Part shown: one piece after another, positions 36,500 to 48,740 of the stretch
Layout: the number at the start of each line of letters is the position of its first letter
How positions within the stretch are numbered: the stretch's first letter is position 1
Origin: Antitrichia curtipendula
Taxonomy: Eukaryota > Streptophyta > Bryopsida > Hypnales > Leucodontaceae
Assembly (NCBI GenBank): GCA_951230915.1
Contig: OX579635.1
Span: 9,548,001-9,612,000, forward strand
Length of the DNA stretch: 64,000 nt
Reading direction: 5' to 3'
Notes under the pieces: model-generated
The model's input: the letters and a program-made list of their open reading frames with translations, nothing else
What the model was told of the DNA's origin: nothing
Database searches by the model: none
Position numbers and translations under genes: made by a program

Positions 36500-39400
36500 T
36501 TTGCTATGCAATTATAGTCACATTTGACTTGGAGTTTGTGGTGGAATTCTTATTATATATCCATGCCAAACTTTATTCTTTGAGATTGCATTGCCACTTG
36601 GTGGCCTTAAGGTCCTTTAGGGGTGAAGAAAAGTTCAAGATATATCTCATATGAAAATAAATATATTTCTCCCAAAGTTGAGGGTTAGTTTAACAAAAGA
36701 AGAATATGTAATCCACAACTCCACAAAGAATGAGTAAAGAAGAAAAAGACCCTACTCCTCCTTGGCATTTATTTCCTAACGGTTTAAAGTCGGGTTGGAG
36801 TTTTTAGATTTTTATGCAAATTGCCATGATGTCATATAATAGTGTAATTTTTTGAATTTTTTTAAGATGAAAAAATGTTCAAGCTTTATGGGAATAGATT
36901 ATTTTTAAGTTTCCTTTGGTGTTTGTGGAAAAAAATTATGCTCAAATTACAATACAAGAGTCTAGGCAACAAAAGAATGCAAAAAATCAAAAAAAAAAAT
37001 TGATTTTTTCTCTCAAAGAGTATGTTTATGTCTACATGAAAAGCTTTGATTTTTTCCATTTGGATTAGTGATGTAAAAGTTTTAAAGAATAGATGTCAAA
37101 AGGAAGAAAAATATATAGGTCACAAGACGTAGCTTGGATTAATTGGAGGCCTTATCAAATTCACCATCATTGTCTTAACCAACCATGGATCATCCCAATT
37201 CACTTACGACAATCAATGGAGTGACAACACCCACATCACTAAGAAGAAATTCCCCTTTGACTAAGGCAAGCTTTAATTTTTATTTCCCAAAAGTGTTGTT
37301 GCGAGAAACATTCAATAAGTATTGTTTTTTGTCATAGGAATGTCACTACTACAAGTTTTATAAGTACTACGTGGAAGCAATGTAGTTTAAGTCATAAAAA
37401 TGAATTAAAAAAAAAATTTAATAAAAGATTTTAAACCATTATTTAAACTATAAATTAAATTAAATTCATTTAAAATGAATTTAAAATGAATTAAAGATCA
37501 ATGTTGTACTATGTATTACTATTGATTTTTTATACTACTATAATATCAAGACATTTTGATTAATTAGTGATTTTAAAAAATTATAAAAAAAATTATAAAA
37601 TGATTGTTCATTTTCCTACACTTTGACCTACTTTAATTGCACCAAATACTTCTAAAAATAATTTTTTTTCTCATTATAGTCTTTTTCAATGGTACACACT
37701 TTAAATTTATGTGCACACCATACATATCAAAAAATTTGCATAGAACTTCATCGTCAGTAAATGAAATCTTAATATGGCAACTACTTCTTCAATTTTCAGC
37801 TTTGAATTTGCATTTTTAGGTCGGGAATAGGGCAAAAAAATCCTAAAATGGCAAAAATAGACATCCAATTGGGATCTCTTTTAAAACAATAAATTAATTT
37901 TTTTTAAATGAAAAAAATTATTCAATCTCTACAACTAGCACATGCACCTTTATTTCAAGTTTCACGTACATTGAACATACACCATAAAAGTTATAGTCAA
38001 AGAACCACCCATTTTAAGCTAAGGGGACAAAAAACAAACAAGTGCTTCTTGCAACCACCTAGAAATAGCCACCAAGATCCAACTTGACATTTCCAAGTCT
38101 ATTTACATACCTCTCAATCCCTCAAAGATTGAAAACTTTCTAATCCTTAATCTAATAACTCATCCATTGTCTCATTTGCAAACCAAAAAGCATTGCAATT
38201 ATCCTATATGTAGACTCAATTAGTGTCATTATGATCAATATCATCTTGAAGTCGATGACAATGAAGCAACCATATTGGAGGACTTGGCTTCAAACAAGCC
38301 TTATCATCTGGATATGGAAAGGGATGCACAAGTCATGGAACCTCCATTTTCACACCTAAAGCCAATCCCCACATATCATACAAATAATTTGTGCAAGGCA
38401 TGCCTCTCAATTTTGTTTTTACTAATGGCATTGCCAAGTCACAAAGAGAAGTCAATGTCCAAGGGCCTCCAAAGGCCAATGGTGCAAAAAAATAGCTATT
38501 GGACAACAGGTCTTTACACGAGGTCTTTACACGTACTTGCCCCTACCGCTCTTTGCTAAGAAATTTAGCCTCATTATTTAGAACATTTTAGGATTAAATG
38601 AATAGAATATCCTTTACTGCATTCAAAATTTTTACCAATCTTATCCAAACAACATAAATAGACAATATATCCATAAACATAAACTAAAGAAAAATAAATT
38701 ATATAACCTAACTCCAAATTTGAAATTAAATCCAAAATTAAATCCAAAATTCATAGGACATAAAATATCGTTAGTATTTATATACACTTGAATGTAAACA
38801 GATCTTTGAGCAAGAGAGTATGCATGTTCATATCTTCATGGATCCCACACCTATTTAATATCTTTGGGGTCATTTGGGGGAATCAAGCCTAGTGCGTCAT
38901 TGTTAGAGGTACCTCATAAAGACATATAGAAGTATTGAGTGTATATCCCACTCATACACTAGGGGTGTTATCAACTTTGAGAAGAAATAGTCAACTTAAC
39001 ACCTAGTAGGACAAAATGGATAGTATGTGGTAAATAGAACATGGTAGTTTTAGAGGTTGATAATTTCATCCCATTAGTAGTGTGATTGACCTAACAGAAT
39101 GTTTGGCCTTTATTTAGCTTTTCCAATACATTTGGATACATTTTTAATCCACAATAATAATATTTGTTTCAATAGTGACTATAGTTAATGTAATGGAGCA
39201 CAAAAATTCAAACACTTATACCGTGTTTACTATTCTTTTAATTATCAAAATAATCCTATAAGTATTACATAGTGGCCAAATGTTGCCTAGCTGATCATCT
39301 TCTTGTCCTAATCCACTTACAACTCCATGTCACAAAATCAACAACATTTAGATACAAAATGAATGCAATTTATTTTTCCAATAAACCAGTTTTTGGTCAA

Positions 39401-39840
39401 TTGTCATGCTAGTAGCAGACTTGTCTAATCTACATGAAGATTTTTGTCAAGTTACATAGAACCGTGAACAAAGCTTGGAGCGCAATTGAAAATTTCAAAA
39501 CCTAGTAAAGCAATGTGACTCAGAAAAAGCATTTCCTTTCACTTTGAACAATACTATTTCACAATGTTTATGGTCAAATTATTTGAAATTTTTTCCACCC
39601 ATTCTCCTACAAGTTTAATATGAGATCCGTTGTTTCTATATGCAAAAAATATGTGTTTTTCCACCCTCACTGTTTGTATTAGAAATGACAACTTTGAAGT
39701 GCTTGTTGGTGAAGCATAGTCATGAATCTTTCATTAGGGATTCAATGCATTTGCTATTTTCTTCCAACATGTAAATATTTTGAAGATTATAATTCCATGG
39801 GTGGAAATTCTAAACTTCGATTGCTACGAAAATGTAATTG
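36500..39840. other. AT-rich intergenic DNA
   Basis: No gene. Around 37020-37090 is a fragment of the TTAACCCCTAAA family ('gtctacatgaaaagctttga', 'ccatttggattagtgatg'), matching 63890-63950. A 94-codon ORF at 38275-38559 has no recognisable domain. Confidence 0.4.
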
Positions 39841-41160
39841 ATCTTCTTTGAAGTCAATGGACTTCGATCTGATCCACAACTCCGTCCGTCATCGTTGGCG
39901 TTGACTGGATGTAGACTAGCCGGGTTTCCATCCATACTGAACTTTGTCTTGCTGTTGTTGAGTGGTCTCAAGTCTATAGTAGTGCAACAAGCCTCTTACG
40001 GAGATCCATCCAAAGGTAAATGTCAAAAAAAAGCCCCCTATTTTGTGTCGTGCTAATTGCATCTCTCTACACCCCTTCCAGCTAATTTGGGGCCTCTGAT
40101 TGCAAATATGAAGTCAAAATTTTGCAAAAAAAATAAAGTTGCGTAGCAAATAAAAGGTTCCTACGCTTTCCCCGGGGGTAAAACAAGAGCCTCCTGCGGA
40201 GGCTTGTAGGCACTATTATAGACTCGACCCTGGCACCCGCCTGCTGCTGAGTGATAACGGACTGACTGCTTCCAGTGGCCGCTTCGTGCGGTTTTGTTTC
40301 TTTCTGAGTTATTTTTACACAGTAGCTACCAACTTCCCAGTTCGACTCATTACCAAGCTTCTGAAAATAGTGCTCATCCAGGATTCGTAGATCCAAAAGT
40401 AAGTGTAGTTTAATGCATGGCTGGCCAGATTCTCCAGAATAGTACGAATGCTCCAAGAGACCTTTCTGCAAAGTGAGGGTCATCACCGATTCACCGCAGC
40501 AGCCCATCAGATCGATGATGACTGGATGGACCTATCGACCTATGAGCCTGTTTGCTTCTTAATTGCCACGGTTGTCCACTTGTCCGTCTCCACTGCACGT
40601 ATTCCGTGTATTCAGTAGGAAAAAAGAAACACTACTGTTAAGTTAAGCTTACTGAGTTACTGAGTTACTGAGAGATTATACTGTGTATTTGGCCTGAGAA
40701 GTAATCAATAAGTACAGTTAATGTGCCGGTAATGGAGAGTGATTCTCACTCTGAAATTTGCAAATTCGTAACTTTTAGATCTCGAGGCGACCCGCCTCTT
40801 GCATTGGACGGAGCAAATAATGGATGCCCCCGGCCTGGCTGGAGCGTTGGCCCATGAGGATCCATTTGTTGACGAGGCCTAATAGAAAAAGGCTTTCGAT
40901 CCTGTTATCATTTGAGCAGCGGCCACCCTTGGGAAGATGGGTATCATAGAAAAAGTTTTCTATGATACTGTTTCTATGAGCATCAGACGTCGCACGTGGA
41001 TAGCATGGAGTTACAGTAGTTCTTATTGGACACTGATCTCGAAGCTTGGCACTTGGTGTTCTGCAAGCCACGTCAGTGCCGGGCCACTCTTGAGAGGGGT
41101 TTTCAATTTAATAGAGTTAATCGGAAAGTGTGTCCAATGAGGGATGGGAAGGAGATGAAA
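39840..41160. other. GC-moderate island, unassigned ORFs on the minus strand
   Basis: A minus-strand ORF at 40507-40082 (141 codons, MGCCGESVMTLTLQKG) and another at 41071-40775 (98 codons, no ATG-supported start) stand out for length but match no family that I know. Part of the first (40010-40190) is a dispersed repeat shared with 47335-47520 ('ggcctct.attgcaaatatga', then 'gcaaataa'), which argues against a conserved gene. Confidence 0.3.
40941..40968. repeat. 13-bp perfect hairpin
   Basis: gtatcatagaaaa, AG, ttttctatgatac: exact inverted arms with a 2 nt loop. The fragment 'tttctatgag' follows at 40971, a decayed third copy. Confidence 0.85.
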
Positions 41161-41784
41161 ATTTGCAAAAGTCAAGGTGATGTCTAAATTGTAGTCATAT
41201 TATAACTTAGTTTGTCAAAACCATTCAAAATCTACATCCGTCCCATGTTCAAGGTTTGATGGATTAAGAGCTAGACTCCACTAGGCCATCAGAGGTCTAG
41301 GTATTGGAGGTGGGCTGGACGGTCCAGGCGGATAATAAATGCGTTGGTCGGTCTCCATTGCACTTGTAAGAAAATCCGAAGCTTCCTCCAAATGCTAAAT
41401 TAAGTACCACGGAAATCACTATGAAACAACAAAATGCTTGATCAAGCATACTTTTCTTCCTCGAAGTGAGGTTAGTTTTGTTTTTTTCTAGGATTAGAGG
41501 GCTTCCGGTTGACCCTTCGGCCCCTCCAAGTCTGTATTTCCAAATTATGCGGACCAGAGACTAGAGGTCCGGCTAGATGCATAGGAGCTAGTTGTTGGTG
41601 ATGGAGACCACCTCGAGGGTCCAGAACTAGACCTCGAGATGCGTAATGGAGACCAACTTTAAGATTGTTAAATACAAGGTTGTTACATTGGCCATGTTAT
41701 TATTCATCACATGTTCTATTGGATAGGATACTATTCATCACATCTACTTGAGACATACACATGAGATATTGGATGTCTTAATCA

Positions 41785-42722
41785 TTAACCTCCAAATGCC
41801 CAAACTGTGTTATTTGGCAATATAGCAATTTTGGCCAACTCACTATAAATGGAGTTTTCATTTTTTGTCTTTGAAATTTTCATACAACATGTGTCCAAGG
41901 AGTAGCTTTATGGCCAAGAAAATTTCAACTTTTGACTACATGGTTAAAACTTTATTGTTTGATATGTAGATTTCATTGCTTGGCGGGTACTCCGAGCAAC
42001 AAAACTTCTTTAAAAAAGTACTTTTTTTTTAAATAAAATTTTGAAAATGGTTCTCTAGATTTATATATGTGTGAAAAACTTTGAATCATTCCATTTTGAT
42101 AAAGGAGATGAAAGTTATGGGGAGTTTTAGTTCAGGGTAGTTAAGGAATTTCTACTCTAAGATAAACTTTGAAGTCTTTTATTTAAGTATTTAACTCAAT
42201 TTTTAATATTTTTGGAAAAAATTAAAAACATGAGGTGTAGATTATTCATTACAACATTATAACTATTAGAATTGGCATTTCTCAATTCCATAAATAAATT
42301 GTTAACAATTTTGTATTTTGAATCATTTTTTACCTTTTTTTTACTTAGTGTTTATTTCTTGTATGTTGCACAATTTCAAATGATTTGAAATTTTTCGAGC
42401 ATATAGCCACTTTGTCTTGAAGAAGGAACCCACATAAGCACCAACATTTCGGATTTTTTTATACAAATGTGACCTTGTAAAGTACAAATGCTTGTTTTTC
42501 TGCAAGGCCAAAAAAAGGATTTTTGTCACTACAATATCTTGCAATCTACATAGTGGAATTTTCTGAATTTTTTTCCACATCTTCTTAATCTAGCGGACCA
42601 CAAGATCCTACAGTTATATGTTCAAAAATGTTTTTATTTATTTTTAATTTGGTACTTGTACTAGAAATGACAATTTTGGAGCGTTTTTGGTGACAATATA
42701 GTCCAAATCATTTAGGGCTTTA
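41785..42722. mobile_element. TTAACCCCTAAA-family element, near full length (0.94 kb)
   Basis: It begins ttaacctccaaatgccc and ends catttagggctttaa, eroded forms of the family termini. It aligns with 13734-14689 along its length in the same orientation ('caatatagcaatttt', 'ctcactat.aatggag', 'aaactttgaagt', 'ttttccacatctt', 'gagcgtttttggtga'). No coding capacity. The preceding 41.16-41.78 kb is moderately GC-rich with no gene; a short inverted pair ('gtctccatt' near 41351 and 'aatggagac' near 41648) brackets part of it. Confidence 0.65.
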
Positions 42723-44480
42723 AGGACAAACGGGTGACCTTGAAAATCACCCTTTTTCATTATTGTGTGAATCATTGGCTTAAAGAATAGAAAAACACTC
42801 ATTGAAAATCAAACTACTGTACTACTATAGTAGACTTCCCTTTTTCATAACAAAATTCCAAGGATGAATAATTGCACTTCTATCCTACTCGAGATCCTAC
42901 TAGATTGATTCCATATCATCTAGCGGATGTCAAACATTCGTGTCGATGTTTAAGGGTTAATGGAACATGTAATGAATAGGAACATGACCACTATAACAAC
43001 CTTGGTTCAACAATGAGACAAGGTTGTCTTTGGTTTATTTAGAAGAGGACTAAATAATAATGTCGCTAAAGTTTGAAAATAATCTTGATAGCTTGACATT
43101 TATCAAATTACCAAGTGAAGAATTGTCAATCTCTTACTCTTCATTGTCAACCTTGAAAATTCATAAACTTTCAAGAACCATTTTTTTCTATCTATGAAAC
43201 ATATTTGTTAAATTTTTAGTTGTTAGTGAAGGTAGAACATTTGGTTCTTTTCCTTTCATTGTTTTTGGAATTAACCAATCTTTCACTATCAATCCAAACT
43301 TGGTGTTGGTTTTGACACTTTTTTGCCTACAGTGTCAAAAAAATTTACTAACAAAAAGGAAGTAAGAAAAAATGACATGAAATATGTATTGAACAAATTG
43401 AATAGAATAATGTCATAAATAATATAAAAATAATGCAAAATAGACATCCCTTTTCAATTTTTCATACAAATTGCAAAAATAACATGGATTTCATAACAAC
43501 AACAATAAGAATTTTCAACAACAAGAATTAGCAAAGGGGTGCAAACTACATGGCTTGCATGCACCTAAGTATGTTAGGGGGAGGCAAAGGTGGGGCTTGT
43601 TTTGGGATTTTGTCAAAAGTCATGGACAAAATTCAAAGAGGATGTTCGAAAATGTTAAATAAAATGTCTTTTCCAACCCCTCTCTGAAATTTGTTCATAA
43701 TTTTTTATTAAAGGCTTGAAATCTCAAACGGATTTTTGGAGATGAAACTTACCTTAATTTCCCAACATTATTTTGTTCAAAGTTATTTGAATTTTTTTTA
43801 TTATACTATGTCTAAACAAGGTCTGAAATTCTACTTCAAACACAATTCTTAGTTTTGACTTAACTATGAGCGGTTGAAAAACTACAAATTTTAATTTACA
43901 CATCCCACATAGATTGTTCTACCTACTACTACCCCATGTGTATATAAAAAGATTCTCTTCTCACATATAAACTCAAAAGAAGGTATTGATGGCAAATGGT
44001 TAGATCGCATTAGTATATTACTCAGTGGATTCTTTGGCTTTGAGCAAACTACATTTCATTAGAGTTATTTGTTGATTTGTATGTACATATGGTCCTAGAA
44101 ATAGAAAAAAAAAGGATCACATCATAAATGTACTATCACTGTCCTAGTACTGAAGCTTAAATTCATGATGTGTAGATTAATTTTGATGGATGAGGATTCT
44201 GGAGAGGAAAAGGTAGTGTCTTTGAATGCTATATAATGTTATGATCACAAAAAGTTCATAAGGAAATTTGTGAAGATATATTAATTTGGCCCAAAAGGAT
44301 TTGTCCAATTGCATTGGTTTCCAGATACCTTTAGAGCCCGTTTCTATTTTCTAGGCAGGTTTGGAGGGGTCTAGAGGAATCTAGGCCTAGATCTCCAACC
44401 TCCAAATCTACAAAAGTTGAAAACATTCTTGAACCTTCTGGATCCTATATTGGAGCTTTCTTTCAAAATTAAAGTAGACA
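42723..44480. other. AT-rich intergenic DNA with one repeat copy
   Basis: About 43620-43800 is a single-arm copy of the near-palindrome family at 18.6-19.5 kb ('gacaaaattcaaagagg', 'ggatttttggagatgaaact'). Nothing else supported. Confidence 0.45.
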
Positions 44481-44682
44481 AGCTAAATTTTGTCCACTGT
44501 CAAATTCCATCTTTTACATTCGGCTACAATTTTCTCTAGAAAGACATCCAAATCTGACCCAAAATATCCAAATCCGTTTAAGATTTTAATAGAATCAGTG
44601 CATTAATGCCAAATTGGGTAACTTGTCAATCCTTGATTGGTGAATACTTAAGTGCTAATAGATATATAGGAAGGTAGCAATG

Positions 44683-45662
44683 TCCGGGAGTGCCGAGGTT
44701 TAGTTACAACCTAGCTGAATTTTTTTAAGGATTTCCATATGGCATAGAGAACATTGGGATGAGATACCGCCTTTCAAAAATGCCAAATTAGAAAATCAAC
44801 TAGGTAGGATAAAAAAATTCCGACAATTTGAACAGTTATTGTAACATTACTTAGAATATTTATTGTTTGAATTTTTGTTTTTCTAGAGGGCAGTTGAAAG
44901 AAGGAGTGTAGGCGGAATTTTTTGGCTAATGGGAGACCTTGGTAGGTCATTTTTGCAATTAGGGTTCAGGATTGTCATGTGGCAATTGTCATCATCATTC
45001 TCCTGGAGGCTCAGTCACTTCAGCAAAAATTTAGGAACTATGCTTAGGATTGCATTGTAAGGGCTAATTGAAGAGTTTGATCATATCATTGATAATGCCC
45101 TCCCTTTGTGGAAGAGTGGGAATAAGTATCGCTTCTTGTATGCTAACCCCTCAAGTTATTGGTGTTCTTCAATTTGACTTAGTCCAAGTGATGCTTCTTG
45201 TTTGTGTGGTACTAAGGTGTACGTGATTGTAAGAAAAGCCAATTGTCTTGACTTGTATGTTTTTCCATACTAACCAACCTCTAGAAAATGCCTAGACCCT
45301 CTTTTAGATCCTTGTATTTTTCAAAAGCTACATCCTTGGCCCAAAACGAGGGGGCCTAGGTTCAAGTCTTGCCAAAGATACTACATTTTATAACATGCAC
45401 AGACCATTCAAAAGCATAATACACAAAAACATACCCCAGTAAACCGACTATACATCCTAAAATGTATAAACACGCCAAAGTGAAAATCCACCCCCACCCC
45501 ACCCCGCCCCCCCCTCCCCAATTTGTCAAGTAGCCAAGAAAATTGTAGGATTTAGACCAAAAAAAGGTACTTTAGGCAATCTTCCAAGTGATTTTTTTTT
45601 CCTTCTAAACCTTGTTCAAAAAAGGTAAAGAATGCACCAATTTTTCTATAGAACTTCCCGGA
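44683..45662. mobile_element. 0.98-kb insertion inside family 2
   Basis: It is bounded by TCCGGGA at the left and TCCCGGA at the right, a 7 bp inverted terminus, with a related-empty site at 10.68 kb. The flanks 'aaggtagcaatg' and 'aaggcagttatg' may be a diverged target duplication of about 9-12 bp. No transposase. A cytosine-rich tract lies inside it. Confidence 0.5.
45491..45519 (-). other. G-quadruplex-type tract on the minus strand
   Basis: On the plus strand, runs of C of length 5, 4, 4, 8 and 4 are separated by single bases (A, A, G, T). The minus strand therefore fits the G3+N1-7 quadruplex pattern with one-base loops. Confidence 0.75.
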
Positions 45663-45993
45663 TTGTGAAAGGCAGTTATGGTTTGTTTATGGGATGTTTA
45701 TGACTTCAATCCATGGGTGGTTTTGTAATTTCAGGGCAAACCACTTCAGAAATGCAAAGAAATTACAATTTTAATCGAAAAGTTGTAACTCCACTTGGGT
45801 TTGATCCGTGAAACAAGCGCACACCTTTGGAAAAATGCGCCCTTCTTGGAATTGACCCCAAGATGTTCAGATTCCAAATCAGACTTGTCTTAAATCAGCC
45901 GTCAAGATTTTCAGAGTTTTTCTCCTCTCTGCCAATGGTCAACCTGGATGGGTTTGCCGTTCCCGTTTCCAATGGGAGAAAGGGGGCCCTTAC

Positions 45994-46061
45994 CTGAGCC
46001 AGCAGATCCTCACTCTCCCGTAGTAGCTCCGTGACCTCCGTCAGCTGGTGAATCGGTTGAC
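45994..46061 (-). pseudogene. exon-like fragment of an unidentified gene
   Basis: On the minus strand a 68 bp open segment is bounded by an acceptor-like ATTGATTAG and a good donor (CTCAG|GTAAGG). In frame it reads QPIHQLTEVTELLRESED, then LLAQ, a regular amphipathic helix pattern with normal codon use, in otherwise non-coding DNA. I do not recognise the protein and find no neighbouring exons. It may be a captured or stranded exon, or chance. Confidence 0.25.
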
Positions 46062-46306
46062 CTAATCAATAATAAATATTGTCCAATCCCTGGAAAAGTT
46101 CCGATGGAGTAACCAATGAGAGTGAGGGAACTTATATGATGCTTTGCAACGAAGATTATCTTACGCACAGAAGGACAGAACCGTAGGTCCACCAATCCAG
46201 AACATAGCCTAAGTTAAGTAGGGTGACATTCTTAATTGCAGTGGTGGTCAGTAGTGTGAGTTCTTTGGACTTCGATATTCTTAATTCATGTCAAAGTCCG
46301 AACAGA

Positions 46307-46701
46307 TTAAGGTAGCCGACCTCATTCCGACCATTCCGACCATTTAAGCAATTATGCATATTTGGAGCACAAGTTGTTTTTTTAGTGGAGGAATTGTCTA
46401 ATATATAGAAATAGAGGTTAGAAGGATTCCATATTTGTTCAGAATTTTATTTCTCAAAACATAATTATTATGAATTTTTTAGTTGAGGATTTTGTTGGAT
46501 CTATTCTTGTCATATAGGTCTTCCTATTTCCAACCATGGGTTGATTGCAAAATTAACCAAGACTGCAGCCAATCGTAGTGTGCCACGACTGCATTGGAAA
46601 TTATACCATAATTAATCATTATTTTTCCCCTACTGATAGGAAAAAGAGTAATCTATGTAACAAGAAGAGGTCCTTGGTCGGAATGAGGTCGGCTACCTTA
46701 A
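46307..46701. repeat. 26-bp perfect inverted repeat around a 343-bp spacer
   Basis: 46307-46332 (ttaaggtagccgacctcatt...) is the exact reverse complement of 46676-46701. The match continues outward, less perfectly, as 'attgca.tggtggtca' near 46237 and its inverse near 46715, with about 45 extra bases on the left. Inside the left extension 'tttggactt...aaagtccgaa' forms a smaller hairpin. This may be the ends of a small inverted-repeat element; no ORF inside. Confidence 0.75.
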
Positions 46702-48000
46702 GATTACACAATTGACCACCATTGCAATTCATGAGGTCAAACAATTGGAAACCACTGGAATTCCGTTTCATTTGTGTAAAACAAACAAACAAACAATTAG
46801 TAACTAAGCGAAATCAATAATTCAATTCAAGCACAGAAAAGAGAACTCTGTGATAGAACCACCCCATAGTCAACCACTTAAGCAATTCCGTGCATGGGTT
46901 GCAAGCAAGGCAATGTAAATTTACTACCTTGTAGAAAGACAGAAATGATAAGCATTACCAATTTTTTGTGATTTTTTTCCTTAAATTCAAATTACTATGA
47001 ATTTTAGAAGCCCAAAGTTGACCTCAATCCATGTCCAATATATAGAATCTTCTAATTCCAATCATTCCATAACTACTTTCTTGCTCACTACTGCCTACTT
47101 TCTTGCTCACTACATCAAGACATGTGTCATCATTTTATAGTCCCAACTTTGTAAAGGAGAAAAAAAAACATTCCAAACTTTGGTTGAAAACCTATTTTAG
47201 CCTTGGTTGGAAATAGTTGCACCCTACAAGTTGGATATGGATGTCTAGTTGATAATGGGTGGTTCTATCTTAACGTATCGGGAATCTATGATGCTCTATT
47301 CTGCCTAGGAGGATTACCCCCCTCATTGCCCCAGTTAGAAGATCAAGGATAAATGTAAAAAATTGCCCTTATTTTGTGCCATTTTTCTTTTGTATTTCTT
47401 CACCTCTTTTACCTAATTCCAGGCCTCTAATTGCAAATATGAATTTTAAATTTTCAAGTTTTATCATGTGTTGCAAATAACAAAATTCTAGTGTTTTTCC
47501 CAAGGATAAATCATTGGGCAATGAGGAGGTCAATTCACCCTGACTGCTCTATTCAAACCGGACTTTGCCCAAAAATTACACTAGCTTATGAGAAGTGCTA
47601 ATGTTAGGCATTAATCTCTAATTGAGTATTCCCTGACTATTTGACTATTTGATTGCTTCAATACATGACCGTCAAGGGGAGTTTAAAATTTTCCCTACCT
47701 TGCTTCAATTGAGGTAGAGAAGCCTACTACCACCTTGATTATACTAAATATTGAAATTAGGTAGCCTTAACAATTAGATTGCCTTATCCCATGAAAGTTA
47801 TTGTACAAGCCATCAAAGTCAACACATCTTACCACAAATACCTCCATTTGTACACATGGAGGTTTATGAGTTGCAATTACAAAAATAATCTAATTCAAAA
47901 GTAGCACATTTTTGTACACTAACAATGAATATTTATATAGTGTTAAATGTTGAGAAATTAGTGTGAGGCAACCTAATTTCACTATTTAGCGTAGCAATTT
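46702..48000. other. AT-rich intergenic DNA
   Basis: No gene. About 47335-47520 is a diverged copy of 40010-40190. Around 47090 'ctactttcttgctcacta' is directly repeated. Confidence 0.4.
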
Positions 48001-48740
48001 TAGAATATCTTGGGGCCAACTCCAAGTGGTATGGATATTTTTCACAAGTGTGTGCTTGTTTCACAAAATAAACCTAAGTAAAATTATAATTTTACAATTA
48101 AAATTGTAATTTCTATAATTTTCTAAAGTGGTCTACTTGAATTTACAAAATCACTCATAGAGTGGAATCATAAACATCCTAAAAACAATCTATAATTGCT
48201 CTCCCATGTGGGTGAAAGCATGCTAATAGGAGCCAACTTGGGCGTAACCACTCTTTATTTTAGGGAATCTTCATTCTAACTTTCAAATATGAATTGAATT
48301 ATGAAAAAAAAATTGTAATGCATAGTTTCTTAGTTATGGCTATTTGATATAATGCAAAACAAAATTAACTATGTTAAGTTTTTAAGTATGAAAAGGACCA
48401 AAATGTAGTTGTAACCAACGCTTAATTAGATTCAATAAGGATTCATTATAGATGATTTAGAGATTATTTTAGATGAACAAGCAATAATTTTTGGTATAAT
48501 ATTTCAATAAGAATCCATAATGGATGACTTAAGTACTATTTTGAATGAATAAGCGACAATTGTTTCATGGAATATTCCATTAAGGACCTCCATAAGCACC
48601 TCCCTAACGTCTACATGTGGTTCCTATTAGCGTGCTTTCACCCATGTATCTAATAGTATTTAAGTGTTCACCTTTAAAGGATTGACATGTTACCCCTTGT
48701 TTGTAGCTATGTACCGATTCTGTCAAAAAATGAACAGTTG
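48001..48740 (-). repeat. dispersed repeat family 2, inverted copy with a MITE-like insertion
   Basis: It reads in reverse complement relative to the 10.5 and 44.5 kb copies, beginning 'atcttggggccaa' and ending past 'aaggattgacatgttacc'. It is interrupted at 48210-48643. Confidence 0.7.
48210..48643. mobile_element. 434-bp TIR element with ATGT duplication
   Basis: The left end gggtgaaagcatgctaatag and the right end, read inward, gggtgaaagcacgctaatag differ by one base over 20. ATGT flanks both sides (48206-48209; 48644-48647). The sister copy at 10.68 kb shows the unoccupied site with a single ATGT (reverse complement ACAT in 'gatacatagaaagg'). The interior is AT-rich with no coding capacity. 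Confidence 0.75.

Larger units (their letters stand above)
44480..45880 (+). repeat. dispersed repeat family 2, copy split by an insertion
   Basis: Family 2 sequence runs to 44682, breaks, and resumes at about 45663 with 'aaaggcagttatggtttg', continuing to 'ttggaattgaccccaagat'. The uninterrupted copy at 10.5-10.9 kb reads straight across this point. Confidence 0.7.

Noticed and set aside
40082..40507. 141-codon minus-strand ORF starting MGCCGES
   Set aside because: No recognisable family, and its 3' third coincides with a dispersed repeat also found at 47335-47520. Kept only as an unassigned region.
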